Shown here: in pieces, positions 7,312 to 16,474 of the stretch
Position numbering within the stretch: position 1 is the stretch's first letter
How the letters are laid out: each line of letters opens with the position of its first letter
Source of the DNA: a virus
DNA length: 41,207 nt
IMG/VR virus record: IMGVR_UViG_3300032174_000016
Location: 1-41,207 of that record
Direction: 5' to 3' (one strand)
Made by a program: the position numbers and the translations under genes
The notes under the pieces: generated by a model
Database searches by the model: none
What the model was told of the DNA's origin: nothing
What the model saw: only the letters and a program-made list of their open reading frames with translations

Positions 7312-10300
7312 ATGGCATACGAGGACCTTGATCTCATCCTTGAAGATATCCGCGGCAAGCTGGCTCGAGACGATGACGAGCGGGCTGCTGAGGAGGCTGG
7401 GCTCGGTCCTCGTCTACGTGCGGAGGGTCCTTCGCGGAGGCGTTTCCATACCGGGGCAGGGATTGCGGATGCGGTCGGTACAGCTCTACAGCGTGGGGGC
7501 GAGACTTTCGTACAAGAAGCTACCGCTCCCATCCGTGATATCCCAGGAGGGATCGAAGCTGGTGTTGAGGCTTTGCAAGAGGATGATCCCACAGTGTTGG
7601 GACGCCTACGGAGGGCTGGTCTCCTCGGTCTCGGAGGTGCTCAGGCCGGGTTGAGTTTGGCCCGATCGGTGTTCTCTCCCGTGACTGCGGCTATGAGGAC
7701 GGCGACCGAGCTTCCACTACTTCTCGTGGAGAAGCCAGGAGAACCGCGGCCGGACGACGCAGAAACTGCCCGGCAGGTTGCACAGGTCGCGGGCGAGGTT
7801 CTGACAGGTGTTGGAGCTGGCCGGGCCGTCTCCCGCCTTCGTGAAGCCACTGCGTTGAGGAAGGAAATGGCGGAGGCTTTGAAACGGGGACCGGGGCCGG
7901 ACAATACCACCGGGCGCCTCCTTAACCGCGGTGTTGAGCCGAAGCTTCTCCCGGCCCAAGGCGAGACGTATGAGCAGCCGGAGAGGGTGTTCACTGCTGG
8001 GCCTCCCGGCTCGGTCACCGGCAAACCAGTCCAGGTGTATGAACCGGGACTCAAGTCAAGGGATATCGTCGACCAAGCCGGACCGCCCAAGCCGGTGTCG
8101 TACGAGGAGGGTGGTGATGTCCCTCGGACGATTCTTGGTCGACGATCGGGGGATCGGATTGTCACGGGGGCGAGGCCGAAGAAGCCGGATCCGCCGGGTG
8201 GTCCGATACCGGAGGATGTCAATGTACGCCGTTTGCCACATCTTGAGGGGGAGTCGACGTTGGAGGCGCTCCGACGACGAGCCAAGGCTGGGCTGGACCA
8301 AGCGCCGAAGATTGTCGACGATCTCCTTGAAGGGGCAAAGAAGGCTGGGAATACGAGACAGGAGGGGGAGTCGCTCGGACAATACCTCCGCCGGTTGAAG
8401 CGGGAGAGGGATAGTTTAGGGGAGACTGGTGGTACTATGCTTCCAGAATCGGAGCCGACCGTCAAGGACTACTTCCCGAACGGCATGCCCAAGGACATGT
8501 CTATGGGGGAGAGAGTCAAGCTCCACAGCAAGGATGAGTTGAACAAAGTGAAGATGGCGGCAGAGGAGCTCGAGGGGGATGCCCTTGACGCGGCGCCGCC
8601 TCATATTCAGAAAGCGGTGCGGTCGGGGAGTGGCGATCCTGATCCGAACCGCCCTGATTGGTTGGCGTCGATCTTTACCAAACTGAAGATTCGCTCCCCC
8701 TTGTCCATGACACAGATCGCTAAGGGGGACGCGCCGTTCGAGCGGATCGTCAAGACGATCAATGACGGGAATGACGCTGTGCAGACCATGCGAGATACAT
8801 GGACGGCGAAGCTCAGAGACATCGCCAGCCGAGTGTCCAAGGAAGATTTCGAGGCTGGGATACGCGCGAGGGATCTACACCTCCCGCCGGCTAATGCGAA
8901 TCAGGGTCAGGTAGCGACCTTGTTTGGGCAGATTGCAGACGATTGGGCCAAGGCGTTGAGTCTGGACCCGTCGCATCCTAACTTTGTGAAGAACTATGTC
9001 CCGAGGTTGCGGCAAGCGTTTAAGATCGTCAAGACCGAGATTCAACAAGGTGATGAGTGGGTGTCGAATGATGTGTTGTCGCATTTCCCGAGCAACTTCA
9101 AGCCGTATTTCACCAAGACGAGGAAGCTAGAGCTGCCGGGGGAGAATTATAGTCTGGATGCGATGATTGGCCACTCCAATGCGGTGGCACGGGCGGCGGT
9201 GTATGGGACGCCGCAACACCATGGGATATTGAAGGACCTCCAACCGATGCTTAACCAGATGAAGGACCGCCCGACGGATGTACAAAACTTCGTGGCGAAT
9301 TACCTGAACTATGCCGTCGGCCATCCCGCCTTCCGATCGAGTGAATTCGCACAGAAGATGGGCGGGATCGTCCGTACCGGCGAGTTCATGCGGACCATCG
9401 GTGCCAGCATCACATCCCCGCTTTATAACACGATGCAGAGGGCGCTGACGGCGAGTGAAGTGTCTGCCAAGTCGTTTGCACAGGCGTTGCAAGACGAAGT
9501 TGGGTATTATCGAGGGCAGAAGGATCTCGTTGATCTAGTCAAAAAGGCTAGGGTGCCGTTGGAATCGCTTGGTCCGCGCAAGCTCGAGACAGAGACGATA
9601 GCCCAAGCGGGGAGTGAGAAGCTCGGGAAGCTGCGGGATTGGCTATCCAAGCCGTTCGGATACGCCGAGCGTGGGAACCGTGCTCATGCCTTTTTCGCCG
9701 GGTACCGGGACGCGCTGAGCAAGGGAGCGGACGAGACAGGGGCCATCCAAGCCGGGAGGGATCTCGTCCAAAAGACCCAATTCATGCCGGGGCCGGGCGA
9801 TAAGCCAGCATGGATGCGGAAAGAGCTTTGGGGGACGCTCGGCCAGTTCAAGTATTTCCAGACCAAACTCGGCGAGTATATGTGGAACAACTTCTCGGAC
9901 ATGTTCAAGCGCGGGGACGTCATGGACCCGGAACGTCTCCAGGCGATGAAGAAGTTCGTCAAGTTTTGGGGGATCTCGTACGCCCTTGGTGGGCCTCAGG
10001 TCGCTCCTGTGATGGGAGAGTGGCTCGAGAAGCATGACCCGATCGCTTGGAAGGGGCTTGGCCCGGCCTTGGGTGTGGCGTTGACCGATCAGCTCGGGAC
10101 AGGGGCGGTGTTGCCGAAGGACGTGGCGAGTCTCAAGTATTACCTGCCCGGTCCCGTGGCGAATCACGCCATCGACATCTTGAACGGTGTGGCTGGTGTA
10201 GACGTCTGGAACCCAAACACGCCGCCGAGCGTAGCTGCCAGAGCGAGAGCCTTCACGCGGTCGATTCCGATCGCTGGAGTACAGTTGGAACGGCTACGCA

Positions 10301-10737
10301 AGGCGGCGATCATCGATGATGACGGCGTTGAGCGGGAGCCGCAGACGGCACGAGAGGCGTTTGGACTAGACGCCGTACCAACACAGCGTCCTGTGATTCG
10401 CCGTGACGTGAGCCGGATCGGGCGCTTCACCGGGTTGACCGATCCCGAGCAGGAAGCTGAGTACCGGATGATGGATAAGCTCAACAAGGCGAATATCATC
10501 AAGAATCGTGCCTTGAGTGACGCAGCGCAGGCACAGATTGTCGGTGATAAAGAACAAGCGGACAGGATTCTTCGCGAGGCTGAGGAGTCTTTGGGCATTC
10601 CTCGTGGACGTCTCCAAGTCTCTCCTCAGAGCATCAAGGCGGCAAAGACCGCATCTCAATTAACGCCGCTTGAACGCCGTCGAAAAGCTTCGGGCAAGGC
10701 GCTCCGTGACTACGGAATGGAGGATACTCTACCATGA
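7312..10737 (+). CDS. Very large internal virion protein (gp16-like)
   Basis: 1141 residues, the largest product, with GAGG six bases before the ATG. The N-terminal part has a hydrophobic alanine and leucine-rich segment (about 100-136, AGLLGLGGAQAGLSLARSVF) that could insert in membranes. The middle (140-420) is charged and proline-rich. The C-terminal half is helical with WMRKELWGTLGQFKYFQTKL and EYMWNNFSDMFKRG, a pattern seen in large phage internal core proteins that move DNA into the host. No lytic transglycosylase motif is visible here; that activity is encoded separately at 36743. The stop overlaps the next start as ATGA. Confidence 0.65.
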   Translation: MAYEDLDLILEDIRGKLARDDDERAAEEAGLGPRLRAEGPSRRRFHTGAGIADAVGTALQRGGETFVQEATAPIRDIPGGIEAGVEALQEDDPTVLGRLRRAGLLGLGGAQAGLSLARSVFSPVTAAMRTATELPLLLVEKPGEPRPDDAETARQVAQVAGEVLTGVGAGRAVSRLREATALRKEMAEALKRGPGPDNTTGRLLNRGVEPKLLPAQGETYEQPERVFTAGPPGSVTGKPVQVYEPGLKSRDIVDQAGPPKPVSYEEGGDVPRTILGRRSGDRIVTGARPKKPDPPGGPIPEDVNVRRLPHLEGESTLEALRRRAKAGLDQAPKIVDDLLEGAKKAGNTRQEGESLGQYLRRLKRERDSLGETGGTMLPESEPTVKDYFPNGMPKDMSMGERVKLHSKDELNKVKMAAEELEGDALDAAPPHIQKAVRSGSGDPDPNRPDWLASIFTKLKIRSPLSMTQIAKGDAPFERIVKTINDGNDAVQTMRDTWTAKLRDIASRVSKEDFEAGIRARDLHLPPANANQGQVATLFGQIADDWAKALSLDPSHPNFVKNYVPRLRQAFKIVKTEIQQGDEWVSNDVLSHFPSNFKPYFTKTRKLELPGENYSLDAMIGHSNAVARAAVYGTPQHHGILKDLQPMLNQMKDRPTDVQNFVANYLNYAVGHPAFRSSEFAQKMGGIVRTGEFMRTIGASITSPLYNTMQRALTASEVSAKSFAQALQDEVGYYRGQKDLVDLVKKARVPLESLGPRKLETETIAQAGSEKLGKLRDWLSKPFGYAERGNRAHAFFAGYRDALSKGADETGAIQAGRDLVQKTQFMPGPGDKPAWMRKELWGTLGQFKYFQTKLGEYMWNNFSDMFKRGDVMDPERLQAMKKFVKFWGISYALGGPQVAPVMGEWLEKHDPIAWKGLGPALGVALTDQLGTGAVLPKDVASLKYYLPGPVANHAIDILNGVAGVDVWNPNTPPSVAARARAFTRSIPIAGVQLERLRKAAIIDDDGVEREPQTAREAFGLDAVPTQRPVIRRDVSRIGRFTGLTDPEQEAEYRMMDKLNKANIIKNRALSDAAQAQIVGDKEQADRILREAEESLGIPRGRLQVSPQSIKAAKTASQLTPLERRRKASGKALRDYGMEDTLP

Positions 10738-10913
10738 AGCGGTTCGGGTTGCTTGTTATCCTGGTCGCCTCCCTTGTGTTGTGTGCGTGTGAGAACAAGG
10801 ACGGCGAGAACGCGGACGGGGTGGTTGGGCCTGGCATCGACGTTCACTGTGCCGGGCTGTCACCGAAGGGGTTGGGCGACACGACAGTCAAGGTTACCTG
10901 TGGGCCACAGTAG
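10734..10913 (+). CDS. Small lipoprotein 1
   Basis: 59 residues beginning MKRFGLLVILVASLVLCAC. There is a two-residue basic start, a hydrophobic core (5-16) and a lipobox LCAC with Cys19 as the likely lipidated residue. The mature part is short and acidic (ENKDGENADGV) with two more cysteines. ATG 10734 overlaps the stop of the large virion gene (ATGA), so it is part of the late operon. Possible roles are an outer-membrane spanin partner or superinfection-exclusion lipoprotein. The sequence does not decide between them. Confidence 0.8.
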   Translation: MKRFGLLVILVASLVLCACENKDGENADGVVGPGIDVHCAGLSPKGLGDTTVKVTCGPQ

Positions 10914-10926
10914 GAAAGGGGGGAGG

Positions 10927-11148
10927 ATGCGAAGGGTTTTTATCCTCGGACTTGGGCTGTTCTTGGCGGCTTGCGGTGGTAGTGGGGACAAGCCGAAGCT
11001 ACAACCCATGACGCCGAACTCACGCCTGATCTATCACGGAGGCGCGTTCGGGGTTTATACGATGTGCGACCGTGGAAACCGCGTTTACATGACCGAAACC
11101 GGGTTGTTCCAGGTCGTACCGGGTGGCTGCCCTGACGGCCAGCCTTAG
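10927..11148 (+). CDS. Small lipoprotein 2
   Basis: 73 residues beginning MRRVFILGLGLFLAACGG, with a good lipobox LAAC and Cys16 as the lipidation site. The mature domain has two cysteines (YTMCDRG and PGGCPDG) that could form a disulfide, as expected for a periplasmic or outer-membrane protein. GGGGAGG precedes the ATG. It is the last gene of the rightward block, and its TAG overlaps the TAA of the leftward ATPase gene (TTAGATAA), so the two operons meet stop to stop. It may act with lipoprotein 1 in lysis or exclusion. Confidence 0.8.
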   Translation: MRRVFILGLGLFLAACGGSGDKPKLQPMTPNSRLIYHGGAFGVYTMCDRGNRVYMTETGLFQVVPGGCPDGQP

Positions 11149-12281
11149 ATAAGGATGTAAGAGGCGACGCTTCCTAGATACGTCTCCTTGATGAGTTTCC
11201 TCTCGACCAGGTCTGAAAGGGCCTGGTCGATTTCTTCTACACTCGCGGTGAAGGAGTTGGCCGTGTAGACTTGGACTTTGGCGAGTGGTCCGTAGTCTTT
11301 GACTTGAGCGAGTACACGCAGGGTGAGCTTGGCGAAGTCGGTGGCTCCGACGTGAGCCAGAACGTGCTTGATACCGGGGATGACGTTAATCATGGTCGAG
11401 ATAGCTGCGTCCATGAGCCGGACGTCGATCTGCATGGTGTCTCTCGACGCGGCCAGTATACAGGCCAATTTCAGGGCGTGGTCGGGTAGCCGTTCCATAA
11501 ACGTAGCCGCTCGAGCATCAACCTCATCCGGGATGGTCATGTACCAATCGTCGAAGTAACTCTGTGCTTGGGGGCTTTCTATAAACGCCCCTTTCATGGT
11601 AGCGATTTGCTTGAGCTGATCGACGAGGTTGGAATACCCCGCCCCGGCCTTTGGGCGCGGGATGCGCTTTCTGTCGATCGAGTGTATGAATATCATCCGA
11701 GACAAGAGACCACCCTGAGCGTCAGTCGGGATGATGTTGAGCATGGTTTCAGGAGTGGCACCGAGAAAACTCGGGTATAGGTTGAAGAACTCGAGTTTGC
11801 CGTGTGCCGCGGTTAGGTAGGGGAATATGTCTGGGCAGTCGTACCAACGGGTCATGAACGATACCATCCGCCCAGCTTGGGACTGGTCGGCCCCAAACAT
11901 GGTAGTGAGCTCCGATGCAACCATTAGCAGGGAGGATTCCATGTTGAGGGATTGGGTGGCGATGTTGGCGTTTACGCGGTTCATGGCGAGCATGACACCT
12001 TCGGGAGTCATGCGCTCTTGGAATATCTGGACGGTCGGGTCGGCTTCATAGAGGAGGTCCATGCCGAGTTTGATTGCTGTGGATTTCTTCTGTCGGCCTG
12101 GAGGACCGACGATCATGATGTAGGTGTTCGGGTAGAGGCGGAGGGATTTGAATCCTCGCTCTAGCCATGTCCGCCGCTTCATGGCGGCCGAGATCATGGT
12201 GATGGCGACCCATGAATGGAAGATGGGCGGGGATTCTTGCTGCTCTGTGTAGTCGAGATACGCCTTGATGAAATCAGCCAT
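11145..12281 (-). CDS. P-loop helicase/primase-associated ATPase (DUF3987-like)
   Basis: 378 residues from ATG 12281, which overlaps the polymerase stop (TAATG). A Walker A-type loop GPPGRQKKST lies at residues 59-68. A Walker B-like hydrophobic strand with SSLLMVASELTTMFG follows, then SRMIFIHSIDRKRIPRP, which resembles the arginine-finger region of DUF3987 and related replication ATPases. The C-terminus looks like a winged helix (EEIDQALSDLVERKLIKETY). Adjacency to the DNA polymerase supports a replicative helicase or loader role. A longer reading from 12632 runs through the polymerase gene in another frame and is not credible. Confidence 0.75.
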   Translation of the reverse strand: MADFIKAYLDYTEQQESPPIFHSWVAITMISAAMKRRTWLERGFKSLRLYPNTYIMIVGPPGRQKKSTAIKLGMDLLYEADPTVQIFQERMTPEGVMLAMNRVNANIATQSLNMESSLLMVASELTTMFGADQSQAGRMVSFMTRWYDCPDIFPYLTAAHGKLEFFNLYPSFLGATPETMLNIIPTDAQGGLLSRMIFIHSIDRKRIPRPKAGAGYSNLVDQLKQIATMKGAFIESPQAQSYFDDWYMTIPDEVDARAATFMERLPDHALKLACILAASRDTMQIDVRLMDAAISTMINVIPGIKHVLAHVGATDFAKLTLRVLAQVKDYGPLAKVQVYTANSFTASVEEIDQALSDLVERKLIKETYLGSVASYILI

Positions 12282-14701
12282 TAACCAGTGTAGTCCTTGA
12301 GCTCTCCGAACGACGGTCCAACCTTGTAGCCCATCGGGATCGAGAGCGGTCCGCCTGGGAGGTGGATTACAATCGACTTCGCAGCCTTGTCGATGAGCTC
12401 GACCACCCATTGAACTTTCTCGGGCTGGGCGGACACTACAACCGAGTCGTGGACTTGCATCCTGATGGAGCATCCCTCGGCAAGTAGCTCGTCTTCGATA
12501 ATCTCCATGATCCGGCCAGTGATGTGGCCGACGAGCGCCTGTGGCTTGTGAGCGTAAGCTGCGCGGAGTAACTCCCCATGCGTGTCCCAATAACCAAGGA
12601 AAACTCGTCGTGTGTTGAAGTAAGGGACCCATAATGTACGAGTGGTCCGAAGCTCATGTTGTATTCCCGTGTGGTATAGAGACCGGATTTCGGGGAAGAG
12701 TACAGTGTGGTATATCGTGAGGAGGATTTCCGATAACGCAACTGGAATCGAGGTAACACTAGCGTGTCTCCTCGCCGCCATGTCGTAGTTCGAGGCGTGG
12801 ACGGTGCGTTTAGCGACGTATCGCTCGTCTTTGTTCCGAAACTTGTCCATGGTGTCGGGATCGCCCATAAACATACCGCCAGGGACGGTGATTTTGTGGT
12901 CCTGGACGGTCTGGGCGATCATCTTTGCTACCTCGAGATGGATGTCTCGGCCCTCCTTGAACAAGCGGATGAGGCCGGGGACAGGCCCCATCCAACCGAC
13001 AGCCATAACCTCGGCCTGGATTTGATCGGCTTCCACGAACACCTGTCCTTCATCGGGGAGGAACATACGCCGGGCCGGCCCTTCACGGGGGATGTTCTGG
13101 AGGTTCATGCCCGAGCCAGTGACACTTGCTGAGGAGGACCATCGACCGCCAGTCACCGTACCGATCTGTGAATAGTGGCACCGGATACGGTTGTCCGTAC
13201 CGATCTCTTGATCGAATATATCCCCTTTGAGGTCCATGACTTGGCGCTGTTCGATGATCTTGAGAACCAAGGGGTCGTTGTATTTCATGTGAAGCGAGCG
13301 GAGGGCTTCGACGTCAACTGTTGGTTGGTGAGTTTTACGGTTGATGACCGGTGTCCAACCCTTTTTGACATAGAGGAGGTCTTTGACTTGTTTCGGTGAG
13401 TTGACCTTGAAGGGATAGCCGACGATCTGTTCGATCTCGGCCTGTTGAACAACGATCTGATCCTCTAACTCCCCGAGAACTTTTTGCCAAGCAGGGACGT
13501 CGACCCGTATGCCTTCAAACTCCATGCGGATGGCGATGCGGAAACGCTTGGTGTAGTTAGCGACGTAGGAATCCCACAGCTTCTCTCGGGTGAGGTCGGA
13601 CTCGAGCCCCTTGGCACAGTACCACGTCGCCCAAGCGTCTTTGCAGTTATACTCCCAGAAAGCCCTCTCACCGACCTTTGGGTCCCACTCCTTACCGTCG
13701 TCCTTGTAGTAAGGGAGGCGCGTGTAGATCGAGTTGATAAAGGCCAGGGAGTGGGGGAGCTCGGGCATCAAGGCGTGGTGGGCATGCATCGTATCCATCC
13801 ACGGGGCGCGCATAGATACACCGTTCTCCCACAGGAGCCGTATCAGGTCGAACGAGAGGTTCTGACCACACAGGCGGGCCTTGCCGAACTCAAACAGGCG
13901 AGACAACCCCTGCCAGATGGAGGCTTCCTCACCGGCAGTCCATATCGACTTGCCGTTCCCGTACACAAACGGGATACAGATGGCCGGTCGGTGTCCGTCG
14001 TAGAGCCCGATACAGGCGATGAACTGGCGATGGTGCATCTCTAGGTCAACTGCGATCAGGGCGTCTCCGTTAAGGTTGGTGTAATACTCGAGCGCGTTCC
14101 CTATCTGCTGGAACGACGGGCCGGTGATGCATGGGACGTCAGGCAAGGCGAGGAGATGTCCGGGCAGCGACGACTCCTTAACCGCCCGCTTGATATCGAA
14201 CGCTAAAACCCCACGATATTCCCATTGCCCTCGAATAAGCCAGGCCGGATGTACGGATGGAACAGCTCGATAACCCGGGGATAGTGTCGTAGGGAGTATG
14301 CTTCCTCGCCAACGTGTGACACCGTACTTTCCTGTGATGGGAATAATTGCATCGCCAAGTGGAATGATCGTCGTAAGGTTTGGCATTCGAGCAAATTCGT
14401 CTGCCAGCCGATGTTTACAGGCGTCATAGTAGGCGGGTTCGAAGTCCGGCACTCCAGTACCAATCGGTATGTACTTATCCGACACATTAGTGACTCGTAC
14501 CTCAGAGCGGGAGATACCCGCCAGTTGGAGGCATTGATCGAGCTGTTTACCAGACGGACCTACGAACGGTTTACCGAGCCTTTGCTCCTCCCTTGCCGGG
14601 GCGAGCCCTACGATTGCGAGTTTTGCTCCGAGCGGACCGTCCGCCGGCACGGGAACTCCTTGACCGACCACCCACGGTTTGCCGGACTTGCGTATAGCCA
14701 T
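12281..14701 (-). CDS. UDG-domain family A DNA polymerase fusion
   Basis: 806 residues in three parts. Residues 25-175 resemble a family 4/5-like uracil-DNA glycosylase: GLAPAREE at 32-39, GKPFVGPSG at 43-51, HPAWLIRG at 151-158. The N-terminal Fe-S cysteines of family 4 are not visible. Residues 205-370 are a 3'-5' exonuclease: DLE at 219-221, NLSFD at 281-285, YNCKD at 351-355. Residues 385-806 are the polymerase: motif A with Asp559 (VEADQIQAEVMAV), motif B at 627-641 (RYVAKRTVHASNYDM), motif C QVHDSV at 749-754. It should replicate the phage genome. The UDG-like part may sense uracil or act as a structural clamp. Confidence 0.92.
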   Translation of the reverse strand: MAIRKSGKPWVVGQGVPVPADGPLGAKLAIVGLAPAREEQRLGKPFVGPSGKQLDQCLQLAGISRSEVRVTNVSDKYIPIGTGVPDFEPAYYDACKHRLADEFARMPNLTTIIPLGDAIIPITGKYGVTRWRGSILPTTLSPGYRAVPSVHPAWLIRGQWEYRGVLAFDIKRAVKESSLPGHLLALPDVPCITGPSFQQIGNALEYYTNLNGDALIAVDLEMHHRQFIACIGLYDGHRPAICIPFVYGNGKSIWTAGEEASIWQGLSRLFEFGKARLCGQNLSFDLIRLLWENGVSMRAPWMDTMHAHHALMPELPHSLAFINSIYTRLPYYKDDGKEWDPKVGERAFWEYNCKDAWATWYCAKGLESDLTREKLWDSYVANYTKRFRIAIRMEFEGIRVDVPAWQKVLGELEDQIVVQQAEIEQIVGYPFKVNSPKQVKDLLYVKKGWTPVINRKTHQPTVDVEALRSLHMKYNDPLVLKIIEQRQVMDLKGDIFDQEIGTDNRIRCHYSQIGTVTGGRWSSSASVTGSGMNLQNIPREGPARRMFLPDEGQVFVEADQIQAEVMAVGWMGPVPGLIRLFKEGRDIHLEVAKMIAQTVQDHKITVPGGMFMGDPDTMDKFRNKDERYVAKRTVHASNYDMAARRHASVTSIPVALSEILLTIYHTVLFPEIRSLYHTGIQHELRTTRTLWVPYFNTRRVFLGYWDTHGELLRAAYAHKPQALVGHITGRIMEIIEDELLAEGCSIRMQVHDSVVVSAQPEKVQWVVELIDKAAKSIVIHLPGGPLSIPMGYKVGPSFGELKDYTG

Positions 14702-14897
14702 CGTATTTCACCTCGACGCCGTAGATGAAGGTAACAGCATGTGTGTGGCAGGTGAAAACAGAACAGTTGTCACTCAGCTTCATCGACACGAGTTGACAAT
14801 CGTTGTGTCGCTCATACCACACCTGCCATGGGACGAGCGAGACGAAGATCCCGTACCAAACCTCGCCGGGGCGGAGCACGGTCGGCTTATACCCCAT
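14571..14897 (-). CDS. Small protein between methyltransferase and polymerase (tentative)
   Basis: Reading from ATG 14897 gives 108 residues, beginning MGYKPTVLRPGEVWYGIF, then FVSLVPWQVWYERHND and CSVFTCHTHAVTFIYGVEVK. The first 65 residues fill the gap between the methyltransferase stop (14887) and the polymerase start (14701) and look like a real small beta-rich protein. The last 40 residues overlap the polymerase gene in another frame and are low-complexity Arg, Ser and Gly. The ATG overlaps the methyltransferase end by 11 bases and lacks a clear ribosome site, so translation would depend on coupling. The family is unknown. Confidence 0.5.
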   Translation of the reverse strand: MGYKPTVLRPGEVWYGIFVSLVPWQVWYERHNDCQLVSMKLSDNCSVFTCHTHAVTFIYGVEVKYDGYTQVRQTVGGRSRSSRAGGRSARSKTRNRRARPGKGGAKAR

Positions 14898-16314
14898 CCA
14901 CGGGAGGGGCTGTGTCCCTTTCAGTATCGCTCTTGCCTTCCGGATCGTTTCTAGCGAGATCGTCTTGGCCGGACTCGAGTAGCGTGAGGCGCTGGACGCA
15001 TCGAGCCCAGGAAATAGCGTCTTGTTCGATTCCGATATAACGTCGGAGGAGGCGGGCCGAGGCTGCAAGGGTAGACCCACCACCCGCGAATGGATCGAGG
15101 ATGGTTTCCCCCGGCGCTGTGGTCGCTTCGATGAGGTCATTGAGAACCCCCGGTGCGCGCTCTAGTTTGTGCCAGCGTTCGATTGGCCGGGCGTAGACGA
15201 ATACGTCCGCGGTAGGCTTGGACAAGGGACGGCGCGTGTCGCCCTTCCAAGCACACAGGAATGTTTCGTAGGCCGGGGCGAACTGGGTGTAGAAATCGGT
15301 GAGACTGCCCCGGAGCTTGTACCAAATCAATGGACGCGGCATTACGTTGAAACCTTGTGCGGTCATCAGCGATCGCCATTCCCCGGTGAACTCAGGCGGA
15401 CAGAACATGAACATGAAACGACCGTTACGGAGGACACGATAGGCTTGCTTGAGCATGAGGTTAAGGGTGGCTTGAATCGCCGCTTGATCTGGATCGGTGT
15501 AGGTGTGCTGGATGGAGACACCTTCCCAACGGGCTTGATCGATACCGATACCGAACGGGGGGTCGGTCAGGATGAGGTCGATGGAGTCACCGAGCAGATG
15601 ATCCTCCATTTCGTGGACGCAATCGGCATGGACTACACGACCGAGGCCGAACGTGGCCTGGGGGGATTGTTTGGGTTTCGGGACGCCTGGCGTGAGGTCT
15701 GGTACATCGACATCCCCCACAGCCCCCACCTGCAACGCTTGAAGCGCCGCAGATACCGCCGTCATCGTCTCTATCTCCTCCATGCGCTTGACCGTGCGTA
15801 TGGCTTCAATACGAGATGTGCGTTGACTGACTACACCGTGATCGGCGTACTTCGCTAACTTGAGATCCTCAACGACCTTCCCTTTCGACTCCCCGAGCAT
15901 TTTCGCGGTGTCTTCGATTGTCCACCCTGTTGAGGATTTGGACCGGGGAACGGCAGGGCCATTAGCTGCGACCATAAGAGCGTGGAGTCGTTCTTTCCCC
16001 TTCGACTCCTCTTGCCAAGTGAACTGCTTGCGCCGCGTATTTTCTTCAATCTCGATAGCAACCCGATCAATTTCTGAGAGATTCGACTTACGGGTAATCG
16101 GTATAAACTCATACTTGAGGAACCGGAGAGCCAAGTAACGTCGAAATCCTGCAACAAGGAAGCCTTCGTCGTCCAGAACAAGCGGGTGTAGAAGGCCGCG
16201 CTTTGCGATCGAGTCAATGAGTTCTTGGAGGTCCCCAAGATCGTCACGGATGCGTCCTGGGCGTATTTTGATAGAATTCGGTTCGGCCAATTCGACGACC
16301 ATTCCATCAGCCAT
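14887..16314 (-). CDS. ParB-like nuclease domain / DNA methyltransferase fusion
   Basis: 475 residues. The N-terminus (about 10-110) is a ParB/Srx-like domain with RDDLGDLQELIDSIAKRG and the signature GFRRYLAL at 56-63. A HTH-like helical region follows (128-165, WTIEDTAKMLGESKGKVVED). The C-terminus (225-465) is an amino-methyltransferase with catalytic DPPF at 251-254 and the AdoMet-binding DPFAGGGST at 407-415. The order DPPF before FxGxG matches beta-class N4-cytosine or N6-adenine enzymes. No restriction partner is nearby, so it is probably an orphan methyltransferase that protects or marks phage DNA. GGGGGAG precedes the ATG. Confidence 0.9.
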   Translation of the reverse strand: MADGMVVELAEPNSIKIRPGRIRDDLGDLQELIDSIAKRGLLHPLVLDDEGFLVAGFRRYLALRFLKYEFIPITRKSNLSEIDRVAIEIEENTRRKQFTWQEESKGKERLHALMVAANGPAVPRSKSSTGWTIEDTAKMLGESKGKVVEDLKLAKYADHGVVSQRTSRIEAIRTVKRMEEIETMTAVSAALQALQVGAVGDVDVPDLTPGVPKPKQSPQATFGLGRVVHADCVHEMEDHLLGDSIDLILTDPPFGIGIDQARWEGVSIQHTYTDPDQAAIQATLNLMLKQAYRVLRNGRFMFMFCPPEFTGEWRSLMTAQGFNVMPRPLIWYKLRGSLTDFYTQFAPAYETFLCAWKGDTRRPLSKPTADVFVYARPIERWHKLERAPGVLNDLIEATTAPGETILDPFAGGGSTLAASARLLRRYIGIEQDAISWARCVQRLTLLESGQDDLARNDPEGKSDTERDTAPPVDGV

Positions 16315-16407
16315 GATTCGTGATCTCCCCCTTCGTCACGGTGGGCGCGGATGCCCCAACCGATACGGGCCAGTAACACCGCCTCGTCGCGTGAGGCCCA
16401 AAAGAAT

Positions 16408-16447
16408 AGACGTCGAGTGGAGGTCGCACTCCCCCGCCTCGACGTCT
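16408..16447 (-). terminator. Hairpin terminator after the DUF669/SSB-like gene
   Basis: Ten-base perfect arms AGACGTCGAG (16408-16417) and CTCGACGTCT (16438-16447). On the leftward strand the stem is followed by ATTCTTTTGG, a short T-rich tail. It lies in the 160-base gap between the gene ending at 16475 and the methyltransferase start at 16314, so it could attenuate transcription entering the methyltransferase and replication genes. Confidence 0.6.
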
Positions 16448-16474
16448 TTGGTTGAATGGTCGTGGACTTGCTGG

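Noticed and set aside
7641-8465. 274-residue leftward open frame inside the large virion gene
   Set aside because: The composition is that of an antisense shadow (Ser, Pro and Arg-rich), and the forward gene has continuous protein-like sequence here.
12282-12632. N-terminal extension of the helicase-like gene to 12632
   Set aside because: It lies in another frame of the polymerase gene. ATG 12281 with TAATG overlap is the natural start.
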